DNA of 64,000 nt from Argopecten irradians (Eukaryota; Mollusca; Bivalvia; Pectinida; Pectinidae): positions 21,782,828 to 21,846,827 of the forward strand of contig NC_091141.1 in NCBI RefSeq assembly GCF_041381155.1. Direction: 5' to 3'. The first letter of the stretch is position 1; every line of letters begins with the position of its first letter. Both the position numbers and the translations under genes were made by a program. The notes under the pieces were generated by a model that saw only the letters and a list, made by a program, of their open reading frames with translations, made no database searches and was not told the origin of the DNA. Below, piece by piece: positions 1 to 12,958 of this stretch.

Positions 1-1444
1 TTTAATTTTAAATTGATAATGCTTTTAATGTTTTTCCCAAAACATGCAACATTACGGTTGATGATATGCTTTTTCGATCACATTTCCAACATAGGGTTTC
101 CCAAAGCAACAATAAAACACTCCTTGTCAGCTCGGGAGTGGTGGTATCGGCTCGCTATCCTAGCTGCTGCCTCCTTACGCATATTGTAATATTTTTGTTG
201 GATAAACATGACACCAGTCTGGCTAATGGTAATGGATTCTGCGACGAACAACATTTAAAGATTCAGTTTTATTGGGTTATAGGGAAATTCTGAATTTTAA
301 CACGCTTGGCTGTTTTTACGGTTTCTGATGAAAACGAATCCGATATCCTTACCCATTATACAATGTATCATAATTGAAACCGAACATAAAATTTTTCTGT
401 AAGACGTTTTCAAATAGGAAACAAAGTCCCGTATCGAATTCAAACACATCACATCTGCAAATGGATACATTTTGTATTCCTTTTGTCTGACGCTCTAAAA
501 TGTAACCAAAATGTGTGATGCCATTTTCTGCTTCATTGAAACGTTACATAAACGACATTTCTTGTTTCCATTAAATCCCCCAAATGTTATTCGGTTCACG
601 AAAAGCTTTATGTATTTTGCCGTCTATTAAAAGACAATTTCAAGAAAACTCAATTTGATTTTATAGCTCTCACACATTGACTGTTTGTAGAATGATTTCT
701 GAAGAAAATTGTGTATTTCGAAAATTCCGTTCAAAGAGTTTCCTTCAAATTCCATTTTTTTCACTTAAAAAATCGAAGTCGATTTATGGAAAATAGTTCT
801 TTATATGATAATAAAGATAAGAAGCTAAAGGAATTCAAAAAATATTTTTACTCGTATAAAGGTAATATTACAGAAAGTGTTGGCGTGTCAACTATCTAGG
901 ATTCAATGTTACAGAGGTGTCTGGTATTCCATTAATAAAGCATGACGGTTATTACAAATGCATATTGTATATACTTAGATTTCTCGTTTGGTAAACTGAA
1001 TATCCGGCTACAAACTGGTATTCAATTTGAACTGATTAAAAAAGGCGTTTCCGAAATAACGATTTGTCTTTTCTTTTTTCTTTCTTTATTCGATGATCAT
1101 GAGTGTTTTATTTTTCACGCGCTATGATTTTCAGGAAAACAACACCTTTTTGATATATTCCTCTGATCCATAACCACGACGAAAACTGTCGAGATAAATT
1201 GCTGCGTTAGTTGCAGTAAAGAATCCACCTATCAAATAACGAGCTGGCAAAATTACGCCGTATCTCAAATTTCAAACGGTACTGTAATTAGCTTCTGTAA
1301 TTGATTTGGATTTAGAATTTTGAAAAACTCTATGAAAATGTTTATTCAGACATGAAATGTTGTCGGTAACCTCACCCGTTGTAATTAATAAACGACTGAA
1401 GTTAGTCTCTAGGGAGATAGAGCAAAACATATAATAAACGGTCA
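1..1444. other. no gene recognised
   Basis: AT-rich sequence with only short random ORFs (up to 75 codons), no convincing splice-site-bounded exon and no repeat family that I recognise. Confidence 0.5.
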
Positions 1445-2753
1445 GCTTCACAGGCTGGGAGCTTATTTCCGAAAATCACAGACTAGGAGTATATGTCCGA
1501 GTTGTAACATCACAGGCTGGGAGTCTATGTCCGAGTTATAGCATGACAGGCTAGGAGCTTATGTCCGAGTTGTAATATCACAGGCTGGGAGTTTATGTCC
1601 GAGTTATAACATCACGGGCTGGGAACTTGTGTACGCGTTATATCATCACGGGCTGAGAACTTGTGTACGACTTACTGCGTCACAGGCTGGGAACTTGTGT
1701 ACAAATTATATCATCACAGGCTGGCAGCTTGTGTACGAGATATATCATCACGGGCTGGGAACTTTATACGAATTATATCATCACAGGCTGGGAGCTTCTG
1801 TACGATTTACTACGTCACAGGCTGGGAGCTTGTATACAAGTTATATCATCAAGGGTTGGGAACTTGCGTACGAGGTATATCCTCACAGCCTGGGAGCTTG
1901 TGGACGAGTTATATTATCACAGGCTGGGAGCTTGTGTAGGCGTTATCACATCGTAGACTTTGGTCTTGTGTATGAGTTATCACACCACAGACTGGGAGCT
2001 TATGTACGAGTTCTATCATCACAGACTGGGAAATTGTGTACGAGTTATCATAACGCATGCTGGAAGCTCGTGTACAAGTTACCATATCAAAGTTCGGACC
2101 TTGAGTATAAGTTACCATATCAGGGGTTCGAACCTTGTGTATAAGTAACAACACCAGAGGTTCGGACCTTGTATACAAGTTACCATATCAGAAATTCGGA
2201 CTTTATGTAAAAGTTACCGCATCAGAGGTTCGGACCTTGTGTATAAGTAACCACATCAGGCGTTCAGACTTTATGTACAAATTACCACATCACAGTTTGG
2301 GACTTTGTGTACAAGTTACCAAATCAGAGGTTCGTACCCGGTTTACCATTAACCACATCAGAGGTTTGGACATTGTGTTCAAGTTACCTCATCAGAGGAT
2401 CGTACCTGGTGTATCATTAACTACATCATAGGTTTGGATATTGCGTACAACTAACCTAATTAGAGGTTCGGCCCTTGTGTACAAGTTACCACATCATAGC
2501 TTCGGACCAAGTGTACACGTTACCACATCAGATTCGGACTTTGTTTGCAAGTTACCGCATCGGAGGTTCGGACATCGTGTACAAGTTACCGCATCACAGT
2601 TTGGGACTTTGTGTGCAGGCAACAACATCAGATGTTCGGATATTGTGTACAAGTAACCACATCAGGCGTTCGGACCTTGTGTTTAAGTTACCACATTAGA
2701 GGTTCGGACCTTGTTTACAAGTTACCACATCAGATGTTCTGACCTTATGTACT
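1445..2753. repeat. 34-bp minisatellite array, about 38 units in two blocks
   Basis: Successive unit cores lie 34 bp apart (for example 1514 to 1548 and 2125 to 2159), with one short 28-bp step at the start. Units up to about 2080 carry the core GGCTGGGAGCTTGTGTAC. Units after about 2085 carry GGTTCGGACCTTGTGTAC. Both types share the flank GTGTACAAGTTA followed by a CATCA. Because 34 is not a multiple of 3, the overlapping ORFs here rotate through all frames and are repeat artefacts. Confidence 0.95.
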
Positions 2754-2821
2754 ATAGTGCTATATCACTGAAGCATGCCGCCGAAGACACCAAGCAACAC
2801 ACCCCACCCGGTCACATTATA
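2752..2821 (-). mobile_element. fragment of SINE-like family B
   Basis: The reverse complement contains the ATAATGTGACCGG block, a TGTGTTGCTTGGTGTCTTC stretch and a GATATAGCACTATA stretch. The same blocks occur in plus orientation at 20955-21030 and 27318-27385. Only this middle part of the element is present, squeezed between the 34-bp array and a foldback transposon copy. Confidence 0.75.
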
Positions 2822-2907
2822 CTGACATCTTTCATGACCCATCCATGGCCATATCAGGAACAACAGGTTCAGGGATGTTGGATCTCCTTAAGATTCTAAC
2901 ATATCGA

Positions 2908-2958
2908 TTTTGTTTGTTTGTTTGTTTGATTAATTAACGTCCTATTAACAGCTATGGT
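2908..2958 (-). mobile_element. very short SINE tail insertion with 8-bp target duplication
   Basis: Only the last 51 bp of a SINE 3' end are present, in minus orientation: a GTTT-repeat followed by TTAACGTCCTATTAACAGC. The insert is flanked by the direct repeat CATATCGA at 2900-2907 and 2959-2966, and it interrupts foldback copy A. Severe 5' truncation with a target duplication is the usual mark of LINE-driven retroposition. Confidence 0.85.
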
Positions 2959-4370
2959 CATATCGAATATGCTGTTTCAGACTTCTCCGTCATAATGGAA
3001 ATTGCACCAGATCCACATCTTCGAATGGTGGAATTAGTTTCCCTAAGCATATAGCTCCATAATTCGTATGAAGTACCACTTATCAACCTTGTGAGGCCAT
3101 ATATGGCACAGGTGATATCCTCGAGGTCATTAATGAGGTCATAAATGTTAAATCATTGATCTGACTTTTCCCACTCCCTTGAAGGTGCTGGTTTTGTCAC
3201 AGCAGGTGTATGCTTAGAAACACCATTGAAGACCCTCCAGAAAAAAATGTTCTCTACAGTGTTTTCCGGACTTGGCAAAGAGTAGAACCCTGCAGACCTC
3301 ATTTATGACCTCAAAGAATTCACTTGTGCCACCTAAAGTTACTGAGATTTCACAAGAATGAGGAATTGTGTTTCATTCGAATTAAGGGGAACCAACTCAA
3401 CCCTTCACAAAATGTGGATCTGGTGTTTTTTCCATCATGCCGGGGAAGTCTGGAACATCATACACGATATGGGGATAACTAGGTTTGAAACAGGAAGAGC
3501 TCCCACATCCCTGATGTTTATACTAGCCATGGAAAGATGACAAGTTAAAACCACGATGGTTATCCGGTAATATCATGTCGCATTAGCTCATCAGCTCATC
3601 CACATCGAAGACGACAATTTGGCGAGAAAGCACGCATAATGTAAAAATGATTATCATTAAGAAATAGTGAAAGAAATATATGACACTGTAGTAACCGTAT
3701 GACATTCCTTTATGTTATTCACAGGGAATAACAATGGATATGGTCATTCTAAAAGACACGAAACGTTTTGAAAAGTGTCGTGGTATTAGCGGAACAGAGG
3801 CTTACCTCAGTTTTATTTTTATACCCAAGTAGTTGACGTTGTGTGGAATAATTCATTTTAAAACGCTACTAGTCTACAAAATTTCGAACATGGAATGGAT
3901 TATGAAATGAAATTTTTAAGTCCCAGTTAGATATTCAGCCAACTTTGAATTAAAATACATTAAGATATAAATTGTCAGTAGCTAATGTTATATTCAGGAA
4001 ATTCTAAGACACCAAAAAACCACATTTTGTAGTGTCAGCGGTTCGGAAAACGTTACAATCATCCCTGTATACGCACCCGGTGATGATTGTAAACCAAATG
4101 ATAACAATAATTCTCTTTTGCATTTCTATATATTTTTTGCTGTTGTTGTTTTTACTGATTTTTAAGAAGTTAAATAACTGATAACGAATAATAGTTCGTT
4201 GTTAGGAAACTTTTTTTCATTTCCTTCGTAGAAACCACAACATATATTTGATTATTTGGTCCTGATATGTATTTGCTGTTCTATTGTGGTCATTTTGATA
4301 CCTCATTTGCCTACTTCGGTTGAAAATTGTCAATGTTATGACTATTTTTCAATTTTTAGTGAAATTCGAG

Positions 4371-4405
4371 ATGGCGGCCATCTTGATGACGTCATAACCG
4401 GAAGT
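4371..4405. promoter_or_regulatory. YY1 + CRE + ETS-like motif cluster inside foldback copy A
   Basis: The sequence shows ATGGCGGCCATCTT (4371-4384), the palindrome TGACGTCA (4387-4394) and ACCGGAAGT (4397-4405). These match the consensus sites of YY1, CREB/ATF and ETS/GABPA respectively. The motif match is direct. Any activity is inference. Confidence 0.55.
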
Positions 4406-4526
4406 TCATTCCACCTTATGCAATGTTAACATTTTGATTTGTGATCAGTGGTTCATAAGGGTTCAGAAAAATATTGGTTCGGATAATTGGGGGGATGCAT
4501 GTGGGACCCTCCTAGCCCATGGCCTA

Positions 4527-6045
4527 TAAATTTGAAACCTCAAAGACGTTTAGTGAACAGATTAAATGTGACCACGTCACGCTACCCATGTGACCCTAAT
4601 ATGTAATCTTAGCTTTGTTCTATTAATTAAATCAGCGTCCTATTAACATTAAGGACGGGGATTTCATGTATGCGATGTGTGTTTACCCTGCAGGTGGGGC
4701 ATACGAAATTTACCTGCTTCCCTTATTACGTAATATCGTAAAAGGAAACTAAAGGACCTGTTAGAGTTACCATTGAATGTTGCCCAGGAACCAATTTAAC
4801 AACACCAACTGCCTTTTATAGTACTATGACGGCGAACCTGGAAGATACTTTAAAAACTTTAAAATATCCGAGGGGCCTGTGTCATGGATGATTTAATGTT
4901 GTCCTCCGAAGGTGTACATCAAGGTTCCGTTTTTGGTTCAAAACTATATCAAATTAAACTGGAAAAAATATTTTTATTTTTTAAGCTACACATGTTCATT
5001 CATAGTTTGCAGAAAAGAAGATTATATCCTTTTAGAAAATGGAACATTAATTTGATATAGTGTTGAACAAAGAAAGAAACTTTGGTGTACACCTTGAGAC
5101 ATTATACAATCAGAACACTGCCTTTGGTCACGTAGAATACCAAAGAAAATATTTTGGAAGATTGGGGCTTGGGATTTCTTGTCGCGCCATTCCATCCATT
5201 TTACATGTGTTGTTCTTCTAACAACTTTTGTTTTACCTTTTCTATGACAATTATTGAAATGTATGTAACAAATAGTATTTTAATATCATATGTTATCTAA
5301 CAGTACCCTTTGGAGCGGTTAACGGGAACTCAGTATTCACGTAATTCACTAATTTAATTTAATTTACAGTGGATTACATTTGATATTAAAATTTAATTTG
5401 ATTTAAAATATTTTTTATGTCATTTTCGAATCCTTATTTAACCTTTGGTCATGTACGATTGTTTTGATCTTCAGGCTGCAGACTTAATCAGTCTAATGAT
5501 GACACTACTAGCACCTGCCTTTTAATTATATTGGCGACAAGCTTGCAGATATGCCCCAGGCCTAGATGTTAATTTCAAATTTATTTTTAGACATTCTAAT
5601 TATTAGATTAGGTTAGAATCGTATGCCTTGTCTTGACTCTGATGAAAGGGAATAAACCCTCATTTTCTGGCCATTTTAACAGTCTGTAGAATGTAATATG
5701 TGGAATGGACACGATTTTGTCTGTATGGTTTTTCTCATTCTACATTACCTGGACAAAACTACTTGGACACTTCATATTTTTTCTTTATATTTCATGTATT
5801 TTTACTCCTTTGAATTTTCCTGATATTATCTATAGACGGATTTCAACCGAATAAAGTAAACTAGGGTTAGGGTTAGAGAATTGTTTTCAAGAAAAAAAAA
5901 ATTTTGAGAAAATCGTGTCTTATCATTAAGCAACACTTTTTCGTTTCCATTTTGGTAAGAACAATGAAGCAGTTGAAGCAGTGCACAAAAATAGTGATAA
6001 TTTGATAATTTGAAAACGAAACTTATGAAAATATTATGAGCTGAA
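4527..6045. other. spacer between two foldback copies; one SINE-B fragment, no gene
   Basis: Apart from the SINE-derived patch at 4616-4780, this stretch is AT-rich with no supported exon. The 75-codon minus ORF at 5826-6053 is low complexity and runs into foldback copy B. Confidence 0.5.
4616..4780. mobile_element. degenerate, rearranged SINE-B fragment
   Basis: A minus-oriented tail (GCGTCCTATTAAC, 4634-4646) and a degraded ATGTATGCGATGTGT block are followed by a plus-oriented copy of the family head (CCTGCAGGTGGGGC, then ATATCGTAAAAGGAAACTAAA). The head resembles 27063-27125 and 9811-9870. The two parts face opposite ways, so this is a chimera or two nested fragments. Confidence 0.6.
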
Positions 6046-7540
6046 TAGGCCATGGTCTAGGAGGGTCTCACATGCACCCCCGCCCCCAACTAAAAAAACC
6101 TCCCCAATTCAAATCTCCGTACCAATATTTTTCTGAACCCTTATGACCCACTGATCAAAAATCAAAAATGTTAAAATTGCATAATTTAGTCATAACCTTG
6201 ACATTCTTCAACCGAATAAGACAAATGAGGTAACAAAATGACCACAAAAGAACAATAAATATATTTCCATATCAGGACCAAATAATCCAATAAATGTAGT
6301 GATCTGGTGATTTTAGCCATTTTTTTTCATATGTGGCTTGATGCAGCAAAAATGTTTCCAAACAGCAAACTATTATTCCTAATCAGCTTTTTGACCTCTT
6401 ATCAATCTGTAAAAACAATAACAAAAAATATATGTAGACAAAAGAGAGATGCAAAAGAAAATTTGTGTTATACCATCAAAACATAACATCACCGGGTGTC
6501 TATACTGGTAATATGATTGCTAGTTTATATTATTGCTAGAACCCCAAATCGATGACACTACAGTTTACAGGTGTGTTATAATTTCTCTAAATAGAACATT
6601 AACTATTGACGGTTTATATGTAGAAAAACGAATTTAAAGATGGCGGAATATCTAGGTGGGACTTCACAGTCTCTTAACATAATCCATTTTCATGTTTCAA
6701 ATTTTGAAGACTAGTAGCGTCTCAAAATAATGATTACAACACAACACCTACTGATAGCGTAACAAATGTAACCTAAGGTAAATCCGTGTTTCCATTTATA
6801 TCATTAACAGTTTCCAAAACTTTTGCATCTTTGAAAATGGGCACATACATTGTTTATTTACTGTGTACAATGTTTATTTACTGTGTACAACACACACGTA
6901 TTTCTTTCCCCTGTTCTCAATGATAACCATTATCATTGCGCGTGCTTTGCTACTTAATTACTCGGCATGTATGGTAGCTGTTACAAGCAGTCCGAATCAG
7001 AGTTATCGAGTTACCAGTATCCAATTCGTCAGAAGCCAGAGCGTCGTTTTCGATGTCGATAAGCTGATGTGACAGTATAACTCTTATTCTATCTTGTAAT
7101 CTTTCATGACCCATCCATGGCCAGATATCATATCAGGAACAACGGTTTCAGTAATACGGCAGCTCTTCCAGATTCACATATCGTATATGCTGTTTCAGAA
7201 TTCTACGGATCAATGGAAATTAAACCAGATCCCCATTCTTCGAATGGTAGAATTGGTTCTCCTTTGTACAAAGCTCCAAAAGTTCCACTATACAAGAAGA
7301 CACAACATGAATATACCGCAGTCTCCCGAAACACGCACCTCGCACAACATACACGCAACACACCGCATACATGGGAGGCCGTCCTTACATGACCATAGCT
7401 GTTAATAGGACGTTAATTAATCAAACAAACAAACAAACAAAGCTCCATAATTCGTATGAAGTACCATTCATCAACCTTGTGGACCCTCGTGCGACCATAG
7501 ATGGCACAGGTGATTCCCTCGAGTTAATTAATATTAGTTA
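6046..7540. mobile_element. foldback transposon, copy B (left arm)
   Basis: It begins with the terminus TAGGCCATGGTCTAGGAGGG and follows the left arm of the complete element at 23676 up to the inner arm near the loop. It has diverged more than the other copies: the CRE/YY1/ETS cluster is deleted at the expected place (about 6180-6200). A SINE insertion interrupts it at 7279-7436. Confidence 0.8.
7279..7436 (+). mobile_element. 5'-truncated SINE-B insertion with 11-bp target duplication
   Basis: The insert carries the 3' part of the family, including TGTTAATAGGACGTTAATTA and a CAAA-repeat tail. It is flanked by the direct repeat ACAAAGCTCCA at 7268-7278 and 7437-7447. It sits inside foldback copy B, so it is younger than that copy. 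Confidence 0.88.
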
Positions 7541-7670
7541 TATAGTCAGTTACTGACCCCCTATAAAGGCATAGAGGATCAGTTAGATTTATAGGTGGGA
7601 GGGCATGGCCCGAGCCTCCAATACTTCTTACTAACATCTAATTCTTTATAGGGATCAGTAACTGACTATG
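7541..7670. mobile_element. small MITE with about 20-bp terminal inverted repeats
   Basis: The left end TATAGTCAGTTACTGACCCC is answered at the right end by GGGATCAGTAACTGACTATG, its inverted copy with a few mismatches. The element is about 130 bp and non-coding. Confidence 0.7.
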
Positions 7671-9810
7671 TACCGAATTTATCGAACCGAGGACCCTTGG
7701 TTTGTTGAAATAGGTCTTTGTTTCCTACTTGTTTTGTCAAGAATCTGAAATCAAAGAATCATACCGGCGAAGGATACTTGTTAACAATCGCCGTTTTTCT
7801 TTAAATAATTGTTAGGCCTACATATTTATTTATCTTTATTATTTCTTTCCAGAATATACAAATGTATTGTATAAAGAACCTGGAGAATAATACTAAATAA
7901 TTCATAAATCAACAATAATTTCGACATTCTTAGAGCACAGTAGGCCTTCCTCAATACGACACCAGATTAGCTGTATATTAAAAGCATCACAAACAAAAGT
8001 GATACAAACATCCATCCAACATTTAAACCGTATTCTCCTTTATCATCTCTGCATTTTGCTGAGATAATCACTTAGCCTTTATGCCGATAAATTGATTTGT
8101 ATAGTGGATTGATACGAACCGCTACATTTGTTTGTAATAACAGTCGAGAAAACGCTTAAATTACTCTGTTTGAATTTAACCTCTTCATCAACTTTCAAAC
8201 TGACATAGGCCGGGGAAGCAACTCGCATTGAAAAAATACATTTCATTTAATTTGAAGTATTTCAACGATTTGATTAAATTAATTTCACACAAAAAATATC
8301 AAGTTATACATATTTTACTGTAATAAAAAGGTATACTTAGTTTAGGAGAATGTGTTTGAATTTTGAAGCGAGGGAGCCGCCACATTGCACCATAATAAAA
8401 TTTACCGGTCCCCTATAAGGTGTTAGGGGGTCACCACGTGACGGCTCTTAGCCAAACATTTGGGCACATTTCTATCCGAAGTGCGATAATGAGGTCTTAT
8501 AACACTGACCTGCAGCGAACTGTTGAGTTATCTGGAGTCTTTAATGAACTGACTTTTCCCACTCACTTGAAGGTGCTGGTTGTGTCACATCTGATGTATG
8601 TATGGAGACGTATAATTTGAGTCACGCCACACTACTATAAGCAAACGTTACTGGGTAACCAGTTCTGTGGTGAGTGACTGTATGTAATTCCGATTCCAAA
8701 GGCATAATAATTTTATATCATATCTATGAAAACATTTTATAAATATAACATTAAACAAAAAGGCAAATGAATTCCCACTGAGAATCTGACAACGATACTT
8801 GTGTCAACTGCATCGTTATTTATGTGTAACGAGTGAATTTGATATTCCTGACTGTGGGCGAGTCGTTACTTTTTACACTCCATCTGGTTATAGTGTACAA
8901 TATTATAGGCATTTGAAGCTTGAGGAGTGGAATACATACAGTATATATCTTCTGGGGTGAAATCTAATAATATATCGGAGAAAGTACCAGAATGATCAAC
9001 GCTTGTATGATCTCGTGCAAGGGTTTCTGAAATACCAATGTGGCTTCCGCGTGCGAACCTTTAACAGTAATTTTTCCTTTTTGTGCTAAATGGATACGAC
9101 TTATTCTGTTATATAAAATGTCCCGGGGTATTGATGAAATGTACTCCCAAAATGTTATAATAAACGTCGTCACACTGCTTATAACCGGTTTATGATCTAT
9201 AATTTAGCGCCTATATTACTATATTTAATTTTACATCGCTAGCCAAAGTAAATTTTACAGTGCGGGTTTTCAATGACTTGATACAGAAATGTATTGAGTA
9301 TTGTCAACAGCATTGCACATTACGAAGCGGGCCTTAAGCCAATTTCGAGTTTTCACATATTAGGTCACTTACAAATAGTTTTATCCTGGATATACTTCTA
9401 AGCATAAGATTAATGAGAAACTTACTCAACTGTACACGATATTCTACAAACCTTACTCGGGATTTGGCCCCGTTCAGTGAAGAATATTGTGTTAAAAGGA
9501 TATAACATGATAACCAAGTAATATTTGGTTATGACAAACGAGTTATCGTTCTTCAACAGAAATAGCGAAAGCGCTTCCCATAAACGACACTCCCATGCAA
9601 TATTCAAAAGCATTGAGCAAAAATTCTTAAGGATTGTTTTGTCATCTCGTGAAGGTTCTGTGGTCAATTTCAATAAAACCTTTATATTTTGCCATCGTCA
9701 GACAATGACGATGATCATTTGCATGCCTTTTTGTTATTTCAAAGACGTACAGCCCCATAAAAGTTCCTTACCAACTATAATGTGTGTAGCTTAATAATAA
9801 TAACAACCGA
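7671..9810. other. no gene recognised
   Basis: AT-rich sequence. ORFs are at most 89 codons, have no domain signature and are not bounded by paired splice sites. Confidence 0.5.
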
Positions 9811-10080
9811 ACCTGCAGTAGGGCGTTAGACTGCTGCCCCTATTGCATGATCGTAAAAGGCGACAAAAGTTGGTATCTTTTTTTATGTCCTCCCTAACGT
9901 TTCCCTAGACACCGTCTCACGTTTGGCCTTCTGTTGAGCGCTCGCCCCTGTGAGATAGTCTCTATGTTCTGTCCCCTATAAAAGTGGCAGTTTCTGCTCC
10001 TTCTTAGCGCACAGCATTAAGAAAATGGGACGACTTGTTCGCCAGTTGGCTGTTAATAGGACGTAAATATATCAAACATC
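9811..10080 (+). mobile_element. SINE-B copy
   Basis: It has the family head (GTAGGGCGTTAGAC, then TGCATGATCGTAAAAGGCGA), the middle (GCGCTCGCCCCTGTGAGATA, CCCTATAAAAGTGGC) and the tail (GGCTGTTAATAGGACGTAAA). It aligns with the longer copy at 27058-27531 but lacks that copy's second half before the tail. Confidence 0.75.
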
Positions 10081-10888
10081 AACAGAACGCGACATGAGAA
10101 TTTCCTTCGATAAAAAAAAATTAAGAATACTACTAACTTAACACAAGGTTCTACTTAGCTGACGAGTGTATACTAATCTAATTTAATACATCTAACATGG
10201 GCTTCTAATAACTTAATAATAGTACTATAATCTAATTGGAAATTTTTGCTTAAGTAATACGAAACTATCGGGGATATTTTGTGACGTCAATTAAACCAAT
10301 AAGAATACGAAAATCTTGCCTGAGGCAGAAGGACAGAAGAAAATGACATTCAATCGATATTTCAGTCAAAAAGACTGATCACCAATACTTGCATTTTTTG
10401 AGTAATTTCAAAAACATCATTCTTAACCGTCTTGATATCAGCTATTGTTTTATCAGATGCATCGGGTTTTCCCTCCTAAAAAGGAACAATATCATTTAAC
10501 TCTGATTTCAGTGTATAACCATTAAATCCCTATCACAGAATATTAGGAGAATGTTTTAATTTTTTATTAATTAACACATGGATATAATGCTCTTCCGTAA
10601 GTCCTTGTGTTTTGTTGTTTTATTAGATCGGTATGCATGTTGATCAATCTTAAGCACAAATACTTATTATTTCAAGACAGCAATCAACACTGAAAATGGG
10701 TAATTATATAAAATATAGTTCTTTAGCAACTGTTGTGATATAAGGGAGATCACCCTCATTCATGAATGAAAAGAAGCGGTACAGTTATCAGAGGAATTGG
10801 CCTCAGGAACTAACGTTCTGAAGAATATTTATTTTAAAGTGAAGGATTTATTTTGAGAGAACGTATGAATTAACTTAAATGGTTAAAA

Positions 10889-11254
10889 ACTTAAAGATGC
10901 TCCACCGCCGAGAAAGCATAAATGATATTCCTCAGTTGAACAATAATTAGTGTTTGATCTTGTATATATATGTCTAATTAACACAAAAATAATATAAAAT
11001 AATTCATTTCGCCTTTGGTGCATGCGCAATCAGTACTTCCTTTCATATAGGATATAGTGACACGGATTTTTTCCGGAATGCAATTAATTATTTTCATATT
11101 TTTAACTTGAAGTAAAATTAGAAGCTCAAACTTTTCAATGGTGGTAATGGTGTAAAGTAAGTAACGTTTGTAACTGAAGAAAAATACCAAATCGTCTGCT
11201 CCTATTGTTTATAGTGAAAAAATACCATTTGTCAGCGGCGGAGCATCTTTAAGT
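10889..11254. mobile_element. MITE with ACTTAAAGATGCTCC terminal inverted repeats
   Basis: The left end ACTTAAAGATGCTCCACCGC pairs with the right end GCGGCGGAGCATCTTTAAGT. The element is about 366 bp with no coding capacity. A second, inverted and more degraded copy lies at 12583-12958. Confidence 0.85.
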
Positions 11255-11689
11255 GGCTAATAACTTATGTCCCAATTTTGTGATTTATAAAAAATGGGTA
11301 AAGTTTTATTACTATCACACTTTTTTATTTCCATCTTTAATTATGATTGTATTGTTTTGAAATTGACATGATTGAAGGTAAATCATTCTGGGCATGATTC
11401 GTTTCCGAATTATTCATTATTTATCTACAATCACGCTTTTTATGGCCTCCGGCTGGTATCAGAGTCTCCAAATGGAACTAGTAAATAATGTGACATCAAT
11501 ATTGTTTTATTCTTACTTCGTTATATTGATTCACGTCTTTTAATTATTGTATAAAAATGCATTCCAATATTACCTGTTAATTTTGAAGCTGAATTAGATG
11601 TTTGTTATTGATATATCATTGAATTAGAAACTATGAAGCCACAAATATGTTAAAGTAACAGCTAAACATATTTAAAAGATACAATTACA

Positions 11690-11950
11690 TACAAGGGAAT
11701 GATGGGAATGAGCAGTGTGGAAAATTTTGAACGATGACATTACAGTGATAATACAGAAAAAAATCGTCCATGCCTGACAGGGTTATCCCGCGGTTGCTAG
11801 GGAAAAGACAACTCTGTCTTTTACCGGGGTAAGGAAAAGACAGCTCACACGCGCTAGACAGTGACGTCATCAATACATGCGGCGACCATTTTTACGCACA
11901 GCGACGTTCATATCAACTGAAATTTCACCATTTCTCGTTAAAGTTTGAGT
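11690..11950. promoter_or_regulatory. GC-richer patch with a CRE and other promoter-like motifs
   Basis: Within AT-rich surroundings this patch contains a perfect CRE palindrome TGACGTCA (11862-11869), a CGGTTGCTAGGGAAAAG stretch resembling an RFX X-box half site, and a GCGGCGACCATTTT stretch. No transcript start is demonstrable, and it could equally be part of an old mobile element. Confidence 0.25.
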
Positions 11951-11964
11951 AAAAAAGAATCAAA

Positions 11965-12101
11965 CATGGGTCTGTCAGGTGGACAGGGATATCTCAAGCC
12001 GCGTGAAAGATTCTGACCATCAACCCTCGGCAAGCCTTGGGTTGATTAGCTAACATCTTTCACTCGGGTTGAGACATCCCTGTCCACTTGACAGCCCCAT
12101 G
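11965..12101. mobile_element. hairpin MITE (near-perfect inverted repeat)
   Basis: The left arm CATGGGTCTGTCAGGTGGAC is answered by GTCCACTTGACAGCCCCATG at the right end. Pairing continues inward through the ATCTCAA / TTGAGACAT and GTGAAAGAT / ATCTTTCAC segments. The centre holds CTCGGCAAGCCTTGG, a motif also at the centre of the hairpin at 22810-23071. Confidence 0.85.
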
Positions 12102-12582
12102 TAAGATTATATTAGTCATTATTTTGACAGCCCCATGTCAGATTCTATTAGTCATTATTTTGCATAGTTTTGTATAACTGAAAATATGTGTTTAATCTTC
12201 CTTTTTTTAATGTCTCCACATAGGTCGGTTTCTATCTTTGACTCACTGATTTCATAATTATTTTATTTTAATCAATTAGAAGTAGCGATAACATGGCAGT
12301 GACAAAGTTCTATCTTCTGTGTTTCATATCAGCCTCTATTCTATGTATTATGTCAGTCTATTTCAATCGGGTTTTCGGATCACGGTGTGCACTATGTAAT
12401 GTTTAGAAGCTATTTATAGTAATCGTCCTTGAAGTCTACGTATCAGGTATAGTATGACGTACAAGAAATCTGGCGACACCTTTTCCAGAAATCATAGCTA
12501 AAATTTAAAAATAGTGGTGCTCAGGGCATGTATTTTCCTTCATTTATCGTTCCGTATAAAGAGGGATCGTAGCTAAGGTTGC

Positions 12583-12958
12583 CTTAAATATGCTCCATCT
12601 CTGATAATTGTTATTTTTCTCTATCAAAAACAGGAGCAGACAAACTAATATTTTTCTTCAGTTACAAAAGTAACTTACATTACACCATTATTACCATGAA
12701 AAAAAATCACCTTCTAATTTTATTTCAAGATAATATATAATAATAAGAAATAATAAATTGCGTCCCGAAAAAAATCCGTGACACTAGCACTATGTCCTAT
12801 ATTGAATTATTGCGCATTCACCAAAAGAAAAAAAAATTATTTATAATATTTCTATGTTAATAATACATATATAGATATACACACACGATTAAACACCCAA
12901 TTTTTATCCAAAGGATGTGTGTCGTTTATGCTCTGTCGGCGCTGGAGCATCATTAAAT
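12583..12958. mobile_element. second copy of the TTAAAGATGCTCC MITE, inverted
   Basis: Read on the minus strand it aligns with 10889-11254 along its length, including the ATTACACCATTATTACCAT and CAGGAGCAGACAAACTA segments. The terminal repeats are degraded. Confidence 0.78.

Larger units (their letters stand above)
2822..4526. mobile_element. foldback transposon, copy A (inner left arm, loop, full right arm)
   Basis: The sequence matches the complete element at 23676-27028 from its inner left arm (GACCCATCCATGG region) through the loop to the right terminus, which reads CTAGCCCATGGCCTA at 4512-4526. The outer left arm is missing. It has no intact coding sequence; the 60-codon ORF at 3358-3540 lies within the arm and has no recognisable domain. 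The element is non-autonomous, so it would need a transposase from elsewhere. Confidence 0.85.

Noticed and set aside
1629..2742. Several overlapping ORFs of 60-171 codons on both strands
   Set aside because: They are all products of the 34-bp minisatellite read in rotating frames, with repeat-periodic residues and no gene structure.
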